Positions 43,874 to 52,352 of a stretch of 64,000 nucleotides of DNA are shown piece after piece. Source of the DNA: Desulfobaculum bizertense DSM 18034 (lineage in GTDB: Bacteria; Desulfobacterota; Desulfovibrionia; Desulfovibrionales; Desulfovibrionaceae); the NCBI RefSeq assembly GCF_900167065.1, contig NZ_FUYA01000007.1, forward strand, positions 124,001-188,000, read 5' to 3'. Every line of letters starts with the position of its first letter. Position 1 is the first letter of the stretch. The notes under the pieces are model-generated. The model made no database searches and was not told the DNA's origin. It was given only the letters and a program-made list of their open reading frames with translations. The position numbers were made by a program, and so were the translations under genes.

Positions 43874-44503
43874 ATGGATTGTCTGCTGTACGTGAAGGCT
43901 TCTCCACGGGGCGAGCGCTCCCATTCGCTTTCTGTTGCTGATGAGTTTGTCAAAATCTGGCTTGCGGCACATCCCGGAGGACTGGTGACAGAAAAGAACC
44001 TGTTTGAAGTTGGGCTGCCGAGTTTTGACGGATTTCGGATTCAGGCAAAGTACAACATCATGCATGGTCTGGAACACACCATGTCAGAAAAAAATGCGTG
44101 GAAAGAAGTTGAGGAGCTGATTGGAGAATTTAAGGCTCACAAGCGCTATCTTTTTGCTGTGCCGATGTGGAACTTTAGCGTTCCGTACATCCTCAAGCAG
44201 TATATCGATATTATCAACCAGCCCGGCTACACCTTTGGCGTGGCAGAAGATGGTGGATATCATGGTCTGGTTCAGGGCAGGAAGGCTATGGTCGTGTATT
44301 CACGGGGTGGGGAGTATATCCCCGGTACTCCGGCAGAGGGCTACAACCACCAGTCTCCATATCTGGAAATGATGCTGAATTTTATGGGAATCACTGATGT
44401 GGAGTCTGTGGCTGTGGAAGGCACGATGATGGGACCTGACAAGCGTGATGAAAACAAAGAGCAGGCATTGGAAGCCGCACGGCAGATTGCAACACATTTT
44501 TAA
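43874..44503 (+). CDS. FMN-dependent NADH:quinone/azo oxidoreductase (flavodoxin-like fold)
   Basis: 209-residue member of the AzoR/NAD(P)H dehydrogenase (quinone) family. SPRGERSHSLSVAD binds the FMN phosphate, PMWNFSVPYILKQYIDII is the family signature that contacts the flavin, and VVYSRGGEY is the second flavin loop. It probably reduces quinones or azo compounds with NADH in the cytoplasm; the physiological substrate is unknown. GAGGAGG six bases before the ATG fixes the start. It is divergent from the sensor kinase gene and monocistronic. Confidence 0.9.
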   Translation: MDCLLYVKASPRGERSHSLSVADEFVKIWLAAHPGGLVTEKNLFEVGLPSFDGFRIQAKYNIMHGLEHTMSEKNAWKEVEELIGEFKAHKRYLFAVPMWNFSVPYILKQYIDIINQPGYTFGVAEDGGYHGLVQGRKAMVVYSRGGEYIPGTPAEGYNHQSPYLEMMLNFMGITDVESVAVEGTMMGPDKRDENKEQALEAARQIATHF

Positions 44504-44522
44504 ACTTTGAGGCAGTGCGCAT

Positions 44523-44558
44523 AAAAAACGGCCAGTTCCACGTGGGAGCTGGCCGTTT
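44523..44558. terminator. Terminator between the oxidoreductase gene and fadD
   Basis: AAACGGCCAGTTCC / GGGAGCTGGCCGTTT stem with one G-T pair; A residues on the plus side give a T tract on the minus strand, so it best serves fadD and may stop both. Confidence 0.85.
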
Positions 44559-44568
44559 AGTTTTGACG

Positions 44569-46335
44569 TTACTTGTCGCCTTCTGCTTCTTGAGCTTCTT
44601 TGGCGGCTTTGGCTTCCTTTGCAGCTTTTCGTGCTGCACGTTTGGCTGCCATTTTTTTCATTTTTTCCTCTTCTTCCTGACGCAGGGCGCGGCGCAAAAC
44701 TTTGCCGACCAGCGTCTTGGGAAGTTCGGGGCGGAATTCCACCTTGCGTGGAACCTTGTACTTGGCGAGCTTCTTGCGGCACCACGAAATAACATCGCTT
44801 CCGCTCATCTTTTCGCCGCTGTGCAGGACGACATAGACCTTGATGATTTCGCCACGGGCTGGATGAGGAATACCAACGGCGACCGCATCCTTGATTTTTG
44901 GATGCTCATACAGGACTTCATCAATTTCACGAGGGTACACGTTGTAGCCACTGGTGATGATGAGGTCTTTTTTGCGGTCGACAATGTAGAAGTAGCCTTC
45001 TTCGTCCATCGTGGCGATGTCGCCTGTGTACAGCCAGCCATTTCGCACGGCATTTGCTGTTTCGTCAGGACGTTTCCAGTAGCCACGCATGACCTGAGGC
45101 CCACGCAGAACCAGTTCGCCGGCCTTGCCCGGTGCCAGCGTCAGTTCGCCGACTTCCATATCCACGATGCGGGCATCAGTGGAGGGGAAGGGCAGACCAA
45201 TGGACCCGTTTTTCTTGGTTCCAACCAGCGGATTCAGATGGGTTACCGGAGACGCTTCGGTCAGTCCGTATCCTTCAATGATGTCCGCATGGGTGATGGC
45301 CTTGAACTGCTCAAGAATCTCTACCGGAATTGGGGCAGAGCCGGAAACACAGTAGCGCACCGAGGTAAAGTCACTGGGCGAAACGTGTTTCTGGAGCAGC
45401 AGGGCTGAGTAAATGGCAGGTGCACCCGGGAAGATGGAGACTTTGCGTTTTTTGAGCGTGCCAAGCAGCTCCGCAGGATCAAAGCGGGGCATGGGCACCA
45501 TAGTGGCGCCAATGGATGTCGGCAGGTTCAGGCAGGTGGTCAGGCCATAGATGTGAAAATAGGGCATGACGGCAACAAAGGTTTCGTGCTTGTTGCCAAT
45601 CGCATGAAGAATCTGGTGGCACTGCTGAACATTGGCGGTCATGTTCTGGTGCGTAATCATGACGCCTTTGGAAATACCCGTGGTTCCACCGGTATACTGG
45701 AGCAGGGCCAAGTCTTCCTTGGGATCTGTTGGGGGACGGCTGTAGCGCTCTTTGCCCTTGAGCAGATCTTTCCAGCGAATGATGTTTTTCTGCTCGTATG
45801 GAACGTCTGTGAAGAGCTTCTTTTTCTTGGCATTGAAGCCATAAAGAAAATTCAGCGGAAAGGACAGACAGTCAGAAATGCGGACAATGATGAAGCGCTT
45901 GACCGGGAGCTTGTCGCGGACAGCTTCGATCTTGGGCCAGAGGTGGTCCAGAACGATCATGGTGTCGCATTCTGCGTCGTTGAGCTGGTGAATCAGCTCG
46001 GTTTCCATGTAGAGCGGATTGGTCATAACCACAATGGCGCCAGCTTTGAGTGCTCCCCAGTACGACAGAATGGTCTGCGGCAGGTTTGGGAGCATGATGG
46101 AGACACGGTCTCCGGGCTGGATGCCAAGGTTACGGAAGTTCGCTGCAAGAACTTCACTTTTGTGAAGCAGCTTTTTGTACGTGATGCTCCAGTTTTTGAA
46201 CACAATGGCCTTGCGTTTGCCAAACTTTTTGGCCGCAAGGTCCAGATACCCAAAAACTGGTATATTTTCGCAATCAATGGTCGCGCTGACTTCCTTGTCG
46301 TAACTTTGAAGCCAGGGGCGGGTTATTTCTGTCAT
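44569..46335 (-). CDS. fadD: Long-chain fatty acid-CoA ligase (AMP-binding)
   Basis: 588 residues. The adenylate-forming motifs are LLQYTGGTTGISKGVMITHQN (A3), EGYGLTEASPV (A5), GWLYTGDIATMDEEGYF (A7) and DRKKDLIITSGYNVYPREID (A8/A9), with the acyl-transfer Lys in PKTLVGKVLRR. It activates fatty acids to acyl-CoA, probably at the membrane. The C terminus carries an extra Lys/Ala/Glu-rich tail of about 35 residues. ATG 46335 with AAGG six bases upstream gives the standard N terminus; the frame is open 117 codons further up but has no support as coding. Confidence 0.92.
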   Translation of the reverse strand: MTEITRPWLQSYDKEVSATIDCENIPVFGYLDLAAKKFGKRKAIVFKNWSITYKKLLHKSEVLAANFRNLGIQPGDRVSIMLPNLPQTILSYWGALKAGAIVVMTNPLYMETELIHQLNDAECDTMIVLDHLWPKIEAVRDKLPVKRFIIVRISDCLSFPLNFLYGFNAKKKKLFTDVPYEQKNIIRWKDLLKGKERYSRPPTDPKEDLALLQYTGGTTGISKGVMITHQNMTANVQQCHQILHAIGNKHETFVAVMPYFHIYGLTTCLNLPTSIGATMVPMPRFDPAELLGTLKKRKVSIFPGAPAIYSALLLQKHVSPSDFTSVRYCVSGSAPIPVEILEQFKAITHADIIEGYGLTEASPVTHLNPLVGTKKNGSIGLPFPSTDARIVDMEVGELTLAPGKAGELVLRGPQVMRGYWKRPDETANAVRNGWLYTGDIATMDEEGYFYIVDRKKDLIITSGYNVYPREIDEVLYEHPKIKDAVAVGIPHPARGEIIKVYVVLHSGEKMSGSDVISWCRKKLAKYKVPRKVEFRPELPKTLVGKVLRRALRQEEEEKMKKMAAKRAARKAAKEAKAAKEAQEAEGDK

Positions 46336-46516
46336 GGTATACCTTAACATGGATTGGGAGTGCTCTATGCTGTCGGGAGTACGACGCACAGAAGAACAAG
46401 ACGAAACACATAATATGGATTTGGCGCGAAGTGAAGGGGGTTTTCGTTGCTTACGCAATAGCGGCGGGATTTCTGAATATTCTTGTCTTTGAGCAGGAAC
46501 AAGAAGCGGTACTTTA

Positions 46517-46554
46517 TAAAAAAAGAAAAGCCCGGAGCGAACTCCGGGCTTTTT
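46517..46554 (-). terminator. Terminator of the argS-SPOR unit
   Basis: AAAGCCCGGAG / CTCCGGGCTTT stem with a CGAA loop and a T-rich tail on the minus strand, 17 bases past the SPOR gene stop. Confidence 0.9.
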
Positions 46555-46568
46555 GTGTCGTCTGTGTG

Positions 46569-47294
46569 CTACAGCGCTTTGCGAGATTTCAGGAAGGGTT
46601 TGGATATGCCAACGCTTCCCAGTTTTTTGCGCAGTGCTGCGGCGTCTTGATCTGTTCCGTTCATGGTAACCAGCACGCGGTGCCATGTCCCTTTGGAGGT
46701 TTTGGCAGTCTGAATGCTGGAACTCAGTCCCAGACCAGAGAGTTTTTTCTGTACCCGCTGGGCGGCCTCGTGATTTTTGAGCGAGGCAACCTGATAGGTA
46801 AAGCGGTAGCTTTGAACCCCGGGGGTGCGTTCTCTGACTTTGACTGTCACCTTTACCTTTTCAGGTCGCTTTGGCTCCTCAAGTCGTTTGGGAGCTGGAG
46901 CTGGTGCTTTCTTTGGCGCAGTGCGAACAGCCTGTGTTTTTTCTGGAGCCTGCTCTTTTTCTGGCTGTTTGCCAGACAGGTCAGAATAGAACTCCAGTTC
47001 TTCAGGCTTGAGAACCTTTGGCGGCTCAGGCTGAGCCTGCTCCTGAGGCTGGGGCATAATGCGCTCAAGTTCCGGGACTGCTTTCTCTGGCTTGTAGCCA
47101 CGGCCTACGAGGACCCCGAGAATAAAAATCCATGACAGGGCGACAAGGGTGAGCACGCAGAGGGAAATAACACCGGCAAGGGAAAACGAGACTGTGTAGC
47201 GCTTTGGCTCTTTGCCTGATTCCTTGCTGTCGTTTTTTCTGGTGCCGTTATTTTTTTTCTTGTCTTTTTTGCCAAACTTGAGGCTAAGACCCAT
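46569..47294 (-). CDS. SPOR domain-containing membrane protein
   Basis: 241 residues. A lysine-rich cytoplasmic N terminus, one membrane helix (about 38-64, SLCVLTLVALSWIFILGVLVG), a Pro/Glu/Lys-rich linker and a C-terminal SPOR domain (about 163-235, FTYQVASLKNHEAAQRVQKKL...WHRVLVTM). SPOR domains bind denuded glycan strands at the septum, so a role in cell division is likely. It follows argS by 44 bases on the same strand and GAGGAG precedes the ATG. The argS-SPOR pairing is also common in related bacteria. Confidence 0.88.
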   Translation of the reverse strand: MGLSLKFGKKDKKKNNGTRKNDSKESGKEPKRYTVSFSLAGVISLCVLTLVALSWIFILGVLVGRGYKPEKAVPELERIMPQPQEQAQPEPPKVLKPEELEFYSDLSGKQPEKEQAPEKTQAVRTAPKKAPAPAPKRLEEPKRPEKVKVTVKVRERTPGVQSYRFTYQVASLKNHEAAQRVQKKLSGLGLSSSIQTAKTSKGTWHRVLVTMNGTDQDAAALRKKLGSVGISKPFLKSRKAL

Positions 47295-47338
47295 ATTGAC
47301 TGCTCCTCGTGTACCGTCGGGAACGGGTGTGTGCTGTT

Positions 47339-48991
47339 TTACATGCGTTCAGGAGCAGAAACACCAAGCAGGCCAAGACCATTGCGGATAACCTGTGCAA
47401 CGGCCATGAGCAGGTGCAGGCGTGCCTGAACCAGTTCGGCGCTTTCTGCTCCAAGGATAGTATTTGCATGGTAGTAGCGGTGGAGAGCTCCTGCAAGTTC
47501 TTGCATATAATAACTGATGAAGTGCGGGCTAAGACCCTTGGCAGCAGATTCCACGATGTCGGGATACTGGGCCAGAAGCTTGAGCACGCGAAGGTCTTCG
47601 TCAGTGTTCAGCAGGGCACGCTGCTCTGCGCTCAGTGTGCCAAGAACGATTTCACGTTCCTGTGCCTTGCGCATGACAGAGTGGATACGGGCGTGTGCGT
47701 ACTGCACGTAGTAGACCGGATTGTCCATGGTCTTCTGTTTGACCAGCTCAAGGTCAAAGTCCAGATGACTATCGGACTTGCGGGACAGGAACATGTAGCG
47801 GGCAGCATCAGAACCTGTTTCCTTGACCACGTCGGCCAGTGTTTCAAACTGTCCTGCACGTGTGGACATGGCAATCTGTTCGCCACCGCGCAGCAGGTTC
47901 ACCAGCTGGACCAGGATGACTTCGAGGTCATCGCGGTCGCGGCCAAGAGCTTCAACCGCAGCCTTCATGCGGGGAACGTAACCGTGGTGGTCAGCGCCCC
48001 AGATGTCGACAACCTTGTCAAAGCCACGGTCAAACTTGTTGTCGTGGTAAGCAATGTCAGACGCAAAATAGGTCAGGGAGCCGTCGGACTTCCGAAGGAC
48101 GCGGTCCTTGTCGTCTCCAAATTCTGTGGACTTGAACCAGAAAGCGCCGTCCTTTTCAAAGGCGAGGCCTTTTTCTTCGAGACGCTTGAAGGTCTTTTCG
48201 ACAGCGCCGGTTTCAACAAGGCTCTTTTCGGAGAACCAGACCTGATGCTCGACGTGGAAGTCGGCAAGGTCAGCCTTGATACCATCAAGAATGGTGTTCA
48301 TGGCTGTTTCGCGGCAGATGTCCAGAATTTCGTTTTCGGGAAGCTCGGCAATGCCTGCGTTCTCGTCGAGAACCTGCTGGGCAATGTCGATGATGTAGTC
48401 ACCCTTGTAGAAATCTTCCGGATCGGGAACCTCAGTGCCAAGCAGGCGCTGGAGGCGGACCCAGACAGAGTTTCCAAGAATACGCATCTGGCGGCCAGCA
48501 TCATTGAGGTAGTACTCGGTGCGTGCATCAAAGCCAGCAGCACGAAGGATGCGGGCGAGGCTGTCACCAACGGCAGCACCACGACCGTGGCCGATGTGCA
48601 GGGGACCGGTGGGGTTGGCGGAAACATATTCCACCTGAATCTTTTTGCCTGCGCCAAGGGTGGAGGTACCAAAGCTGTCACCAGCCTTGGCAACTTCACT
48701 GATGGTTTCCTGCCAGAACTCGGGAGTGAAGGTCACGTTCAGAAAGCCGGGACCTGCAATTTCAACCTTGGAAATGGCGGGAGCATCACCAGAAATGGAC
48801 TCTGCAATGGCTGCGGCGATGTCGCGTGGGGCTTTTTTGGCCTGACGGGTCAGCATCATTGCAAGGTTGGTGGCAAGATCACCAAATTTCTGGTCTTTTG
48901 GGGTCTCGATGTTTGCCTTTTCCGGCCACTCGTAGCCGTTGTCAGCAACAAATTTTTCAAGCAGTTTTTTTAAATAGTCGTGTGCACGCAT
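47339..48991 (-). CDS. argS: Arginyl-tRNA synthetase
   Basis: 550-residue class I synthetase that charges tRNA-Arg. The N-terminal Add1 domain ([13 protein letters not shown]) precedes the HIGH motif in [41 protein letters not shown] and the C-terminal DALR-type anticodon-binding domain ([19 protein letters not shown]) follow. A canonical KMSKS is absent, as is usual in ArgRS. It is the first gene of a unit with the SPOR gene. Three tRNA-Arg(ACG) genes lie about 15 kb away in this window. Confidence 0.95.
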   Translation of the reverse strand: MRAHDYLKKLLEKFVADNGYEWPEKANIETPKDQKFGDLATNLAMMLTRQAKKAPRDIAAAIAESISGDAPAISKVEIAGPGFLNVTFTPEFWQETISEVAKAGDSFGTSTLGAGKKIQVEYVSANPTGPLHIGHGRGAAVGDSLARILRAAGFDARTEYYLNDAGRQMRILGNSVWVRLQRLLGTEVPDPEDFYKGDYIIDIAQQVLDENAGIAELPENEILDICRETAMNTILDGIKADLADFHVEHQVWFSEKSLVETGAVEKTFKRLEEKGLAFEKDGAFWFKSTEFGDDKDRVLRKSDGSLTYFASDIAYHDNKFDRGFDKVVDIWGADHHGYVPRMKAAVEALGRDRDDLEVILVQLVNLLRGGEQIAMSTRAGQFETLADVVKETGSDAARYMFLSRKSDSHLDFDLELVKQKTMDNPVYYVQYAHARIHSVMRKAQEREIVLGTLSAEQRALLNTDEDLRVLKLLAQYPDIVESAAKGLSPHFISYYMQELAGALHRYYHANTILGAESAELVQARLHLLMAVAQVIRNGLGLLGVSAPERM

Positions 48992-49049
48992 GTACTTCTC
49001 GCTGTGTCACCCACAAAATGGGGCACGTTAGGTGGTTCAGTATTGTGGA

Positions 49050-50000
49050 CTACAGCCCAGGCTTGGCCTCAAGGATGGCCGTGGTGCTGTCGAGGGATTT
49101 CCCTGTCCATTCGGCGTCAACGCCTTTGAGTGTCTGGCCGAGCATCTTGGTCAGGACTCCCTTGGGACCCGGCTCGTACCAGGTGCGGACGCCAGCATTA
49201 TACTGGTTTGTAATAATCTCAATCCAGCGTACCGGGGAGGTCATCTGCTGCACCATGATATCACGGATTCGCTCCGGATTGTCTTCGGGACCTGCGGTAA
49301 CGTTGAAATATACAGGCTTTTCTGGCTGTGACCAGTCCGCAGCCAAAAGCTGGGATTTCAGCTCGTCGGCAGCCTCGGCCATGAGCGGGCTGTGGAATGC
49401 GCCAGAGACAGGCAGCGGGATAGCACGGCCTTTTTGTTCCTTGACCAGCGCAGCAACAGCGGTCAGAGCTTCTTTTTTGCCTGTCAAAACAAACTGGGAC
49501 GGGGTGTTGTAGTTGGCAACACTCAGCTCCAGTCCGCTTTTTTCGCGAACGCTTGCGACAATTTCTTCGACCTTTTTGAGCGGGGTGCGCAGGATGGCGG
49601 TCATGCCTTCATCCTCTTTGGCAACTTCGCCCATCAGGCGGCCACGCAGGGAAACCAGTGCGAGCACGGTTTCGACAGGAAGAATCTTTGCCGCAGCAAG
49701 GGCGGGGTATTCGCCAAGGCTGTGGCCAGCAAAACAGTCTGCGCTGATGCGCTTTTCTGCATGCATCCACAGGCTCAGGGCACAAACGGTCATGGCTGGC
49801 TGGAGGGCCTTGGTGTCTGCCATGTCTGTGTTGTCTCCACCCCAGTAAATTTCTCGCAGGGGGAGCTGGGAAACATTTTCTGCCAACTGCCAGAGGTACA
49901 TTGCATCGCTGCTTGCTTCTGCAAGCTCGCGGCCCATGTCCTTGACCTGAGACCCCTGACCGGGAAAAATAACCGCAGTGAGCGGATTCGTTGCATTCAT
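49050..50000 (-). CDS. fabD: Malonyl-CoA:ACP acyltransferase
   Basis: 316 residues. FPGQGSQ at the N terminus and the nucleophile motif GHSLGEYPALAA (Ser94) are characteristic, with the catalytic His in SGAFHSPLM. It loads malonyl groups onto acyl carrier protein for type II fatty acid synthesis. GGAGG before the ATG at 50000 fixes the start. It stands apart from other fab genes here and is divergent from rsmG; argS lies 58 bases downstream on the same strand. Confidence 0.93.
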   Translation of the reverse strand: MNATNPLTAVIFPGQGSQVKDMGRELAEASSDAMYLWQLAENVSQLPLREIYWGGDNTDMADTKALQPAMTVCALSLWMHAEKRISADCFAGHSLGEYPALAAAKILPVETVLALVSLRGRLMGEVAKEDEGMTAILRTPLKKVEEIVASVREKSGLELSVANYNTPSQFVLTGKKEALTAVAALVKEQKGRAIPLPVSGAFHSPLMAEAADELKSQLLAADWSQPEKPVYFNVTAGPEDNPERIRDIMVQQMTSPVRWIEIITNQYNAGVRTWYEPGPKGVLTKMLGQTLKGVDAEWTGKSLDSTTAILEAKPGL

Positions 50001-50144
50001 GGCGTGTCCTCCACTAAAGTGTGTCGCACGGCGGCGTAGCTTTCTGGGCACAGCCTGTCAAGCCTGATGGCCAAGGCTTGCTTTTCGGTTCTGCCTGTGC
50101 CATTGCCTGCCGCAAGTCGAATCACTTCTTTTTAAAGGATTGTC

Positions 50145-50798
50145 ATGGGAAAGCCTACCCCCGAAAACGTCGCAAATGTGGCCAGACGCCTTGGCCGCAC
50201 CCTTGCTCAGGATGAAGCCCGGCTTTTGTCCGAGTATCTCATAGCACTGCTCAAATGGAACAAGGCTATGAATCTCGTTGCCCACAATGACTGGCGCCGC
50301 GTTATGTCTGACCTGATTACAGACAGCTGGCATCTTGCAGACTACCTTGAGAGCCTGCCTCTGCCCGAAGCTCCAAACTGCTTTGACCTTGGTGCAGGAG
50401 CAGGACTGCCCGGTATCCCGCTTCGCGTTTTTTGGAACGCTGGGGAGTACCGCATGGTCGAAATCCGCAAGAAGCGCGTTGCATTTATGCGCTATGCGCT
50501 GTCCCGCCTGAAGCTTGCGCAGACGGATGTGCTTGGGTGCCGAGTCGAAGACGTTCCGCAGGAGCTGTTCCCAGCGGATTTGATATTGAGCCGCGCGTTT
50601 CGGCCGTGGCCAGAAGTGCTCGCCTTTGCTGCGCCACATCTGACGCAGAATGGTGTGTGCATCATTCTGGCAAACGAGAAAGCCCCCACATCCATGACTG
50701 AAGCGCCGGGCTGGAAACTTCTCAGCTCGACCTCATATTCCGTGGGGGATAAAACGCGCTATTTCTGGGGCTTTACTCCAGAAAGCATCTCCAGATAA
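50145..50798 (+). CDS. rsmG: 16S rRNA (guanine527-N7)-methyltransferase
   Basis: 217 residues. The GidB/RsmG signature is clear: LLKWNKAMNLVAHND, CFDLGAGAGLPGIPLRVFW (SAM motif I), VEIRKKRVAFMRYALS and DLILSRAFRPWPEVLAF. It methylates G527 of 16S rRNA. AAAGGA before the ATG supports the start. It is divergent from fabD. The last 40 bases overlap the 3' end of the convergent small gene. Confidence 0.93.
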   Translation: MGKPTPENVANVARRLGRTLAQDEARLLSEYLIALLKWNKAMNLVAHNDWRRVMSDLITDSWHLADYLESLPLPEAPNCFDLGAGAGLPGIPLRVFWNAGEYRMVEIRKKRVAFMRYALSRLKLAQTDVLGCRVEDVPQELFPADLILSRAFRPWPEVLAFAAPHLTQNGVCIILANEKAPTSMTEAPGWKLLSSTSYSVGDKTRYFWGFTPESISR

Positions 50799-50983
50799 CC
50801 GTCCTTGAAAATAAGCTTGGTGGCCTGCTCGTCGGCCAGTTCGGCGACGTCCATCAGCTTTTCAAGAAATTCGAGAATGGCGAACTTTTTGTCCTCATCC
50901 CCGTTTTCAAAATCAAATTTCAAATCGCCAGAGGTGAAATACGCCTCAAGCTTTTCAAGATATTCCATGTCCAGAAGGGCCAT
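50759..50983 (-). CDS. Small hypothetical protein overlapping rsmG
   Basis: 74-residue acidic helical protein (MALLDMEYLEKLEAYFTSGD...). I recognise no family. AGGAGG four bases before the ATG at 50983 is a near-perfect ribosome site and supports translation. Its 3' end overlaps that of the convergent rsmG by 40 bases, so the two transcripts are antisense there. It lies 101 bases downstream of rlmH on the same strand. The longer upstream frame is not supported. Confidence 0.72.
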   Translation of the reverse strand: MALLDMEYLEKLEAYFTSGDLKFDFENGDEDKKFAILEFLEKLMDVAELADEQATKLIFKDGYLEMLSGVKPQK

Positions 50984-51084
50984 AGTTCCTCCTGCTATCA
51001 GGTGAGAATGTGAAATGCCATAAACCGTCCGCGGGGTAAAGCTCGCGACCACGTCTGCGCTGTGCAAAAGCGTGCACTTGCGCA

Positions 51085-51555
51085 CTAAATGTGATGGTAT
51101 GGCGTGCCCCTGCGGATGCTGTCTGCCCGGTAGAGCTGCTCCAGCAGCAGAACCCGCGCCAGCTCGTGGGGAAAGGTCATGGGAGAAAGGCTCAGGGTAT
51201 AGCGGCAGCGGCTGAGCACATCCTTGGACAGTCCGTACGCTCCACCAATAATAAAACATGGGGACGTTGCAGGATCTTCTGTCCACTGGGTCAAGAGTTT
51301 TGAGAACTTGACCGATGTGATGCACTGGCCGTGCTCATCAAGGGCAATGGGAAAATCCTGAGAATCAATTTTCTCCAGAATTTTTTTCCCTTCCCATTCG
51401 TTTTTTGCGGTACCTTCAAGATGACCGGGAGCGTCTTTCAGTATAATCTCGGTTATGGGGAAAGTACGTCCCAGTTTTTTCAGGTATTCTTCGGCAGCAC
51501 CCTGCCAGTGCTTTTTCCTGAGTTTTCCTACCCAGATGCATTTGATTTTTCGCAT
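51085..51555 (-). CDS. rlmH: 23S rRNA (pseudouridine1915-N3)-methyltransferase
   Basis: 156-residue SPOUT methyltransferase. The family marks are present: ALDEHGQCITSVKFSKLL, CFIIGGAYGLSKDV (SAM-binding knot) and the C-terminal MTFPHELARVLLLEQLYRA...GTPYHH. It methylates pseudouridine 1915 in helix 69 of 23S rRNA. Length is standard. No clear ribosome site precedes the ATG. It is divergent from the DUF4390 gene and may be cotranscribed with the small gene at 50.8 kb. Confidence 0.94.
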   Translation of the reverse strand: MRKIKCIWVGKLRKKHWQGAAEEYLKKLGRTFPITEIILKDAPGHLEGTAKNEWEGKKILEKIDSQDFPIALDEHGQCITSVKFSKLLTQWTEDPATSPCFIIGGAYGLSKDVLSRCRYTLSLSPMTFPHELARVLLLEQLYRADSIRRGTPYHHI

Positions 51556-51721
51556 GTCGTGAATATAACCAGACTGTTTCTGGATTGTTTTGGGGAATTA
51601 TTGTCAAAGGTCTGGCCTTGGTTTACTTGTCAGAGATATTGCCAAGATTCAAGCCCGGAAAACGTGTATTCGCCAGAATCTCTTCTCGTACTGGTTCCGA
51701 AGCCCTTGAGGTATTTGCCCG

Positions 51722-52342
51722 ATGTCCACAATATGTAAGAACGATTTGTCTGCGAGTGATGAACAGTCCCGCCTGCTGGCATGCCTGCCGGTGTTCTGCC
51801 TTGTGTTGTGTTTGTTCCTTGGGGCGAGTCTTGGCCCCCGTCCTGCCTTTGGGCAGACGCTGGAGCTGGGCAATCTTGTGCTGGATAACCAGCAGGGTGA
51901 AATCACTGTGCGTTTTGGCGTTCGGCTGGATGAATTAGCACCGCTTCAGGATGTGCTTGAAAGCGGTTCTCCAGTCATACTCCAGAGCCGGGGCAGTGTC
52001 TCGGGCATCAAGACCTTGTGGTTTGATGATACCGTGGCCGAAGCACAGTGGGAATCTGAACTTCGCTATGATGCCCTTGGGAAACGATACGTCATGCAGC
52101 TACCGGGGTCTTCTGAAAAATTGGAAGATGTTTCGCTTGCCCGGCTGTTGCAAAAGGGCTGGGGGCGAGTCTCGCTTGTGCTGGGACCGTGGAAAACGCT
52201 CCAGCCGGGTACGAATTATCGGCTGGATCTGCAAATTCGGATGAAGCGCGAAGACGTTCCTGCCTGGCTCAAGTATGTGGTCTTTTTCAAATCGTGGGAT
52301 GTGTACCCGCTGGCAAACTATCAGCTTGATTTTAGCTACTGA
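51722..52342 (+). CDS. DUF4390 family exported protein
   Basis: 206 residues with a hydrophobic segment near 19-44 (LLACLPVFCLVLCLFLGASLG) that looks like a signal peptide or anchor, then a beta-rich domain ending DVPAWLKYVVFFKSWDVYP, typical of DUF4390. The function is unknown, but genes of this family often precede ntrY-like kinases, as here (ten bases upstream). GAGG ten bases before the ATG is a modest ribosome site. It may act with the NtrYX system in the envelope. Confidence 0.8.
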   Translation: MSTICKNDLSASDEQSRLLACLPVFCLVLCLFLGASLGPRPAFGQTLELGNLVLDNQQGEITVRFGVRLDELAPLQDVLESGSPVILQSRGSVSGIKTLWFDDTVAEAQWESELRYDALGKRYVMQLPGSSEKLEDVSLARLLQKGWGRVSLVLGPWKTLQPGTNYRLDLQIRMKREDVPAWLKYVVFFKSWDVYPLANYQLDFSY

Positions 52343-52352
52343 GACCTGAAGC

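Noticed and set aside
47309-48973. Long open frame on the plus strand opposite argS
   Set aside because: It is the antisense shadow of a clear arginyl-tRNA synthetase gene with the HIGH motif; it has no family features.
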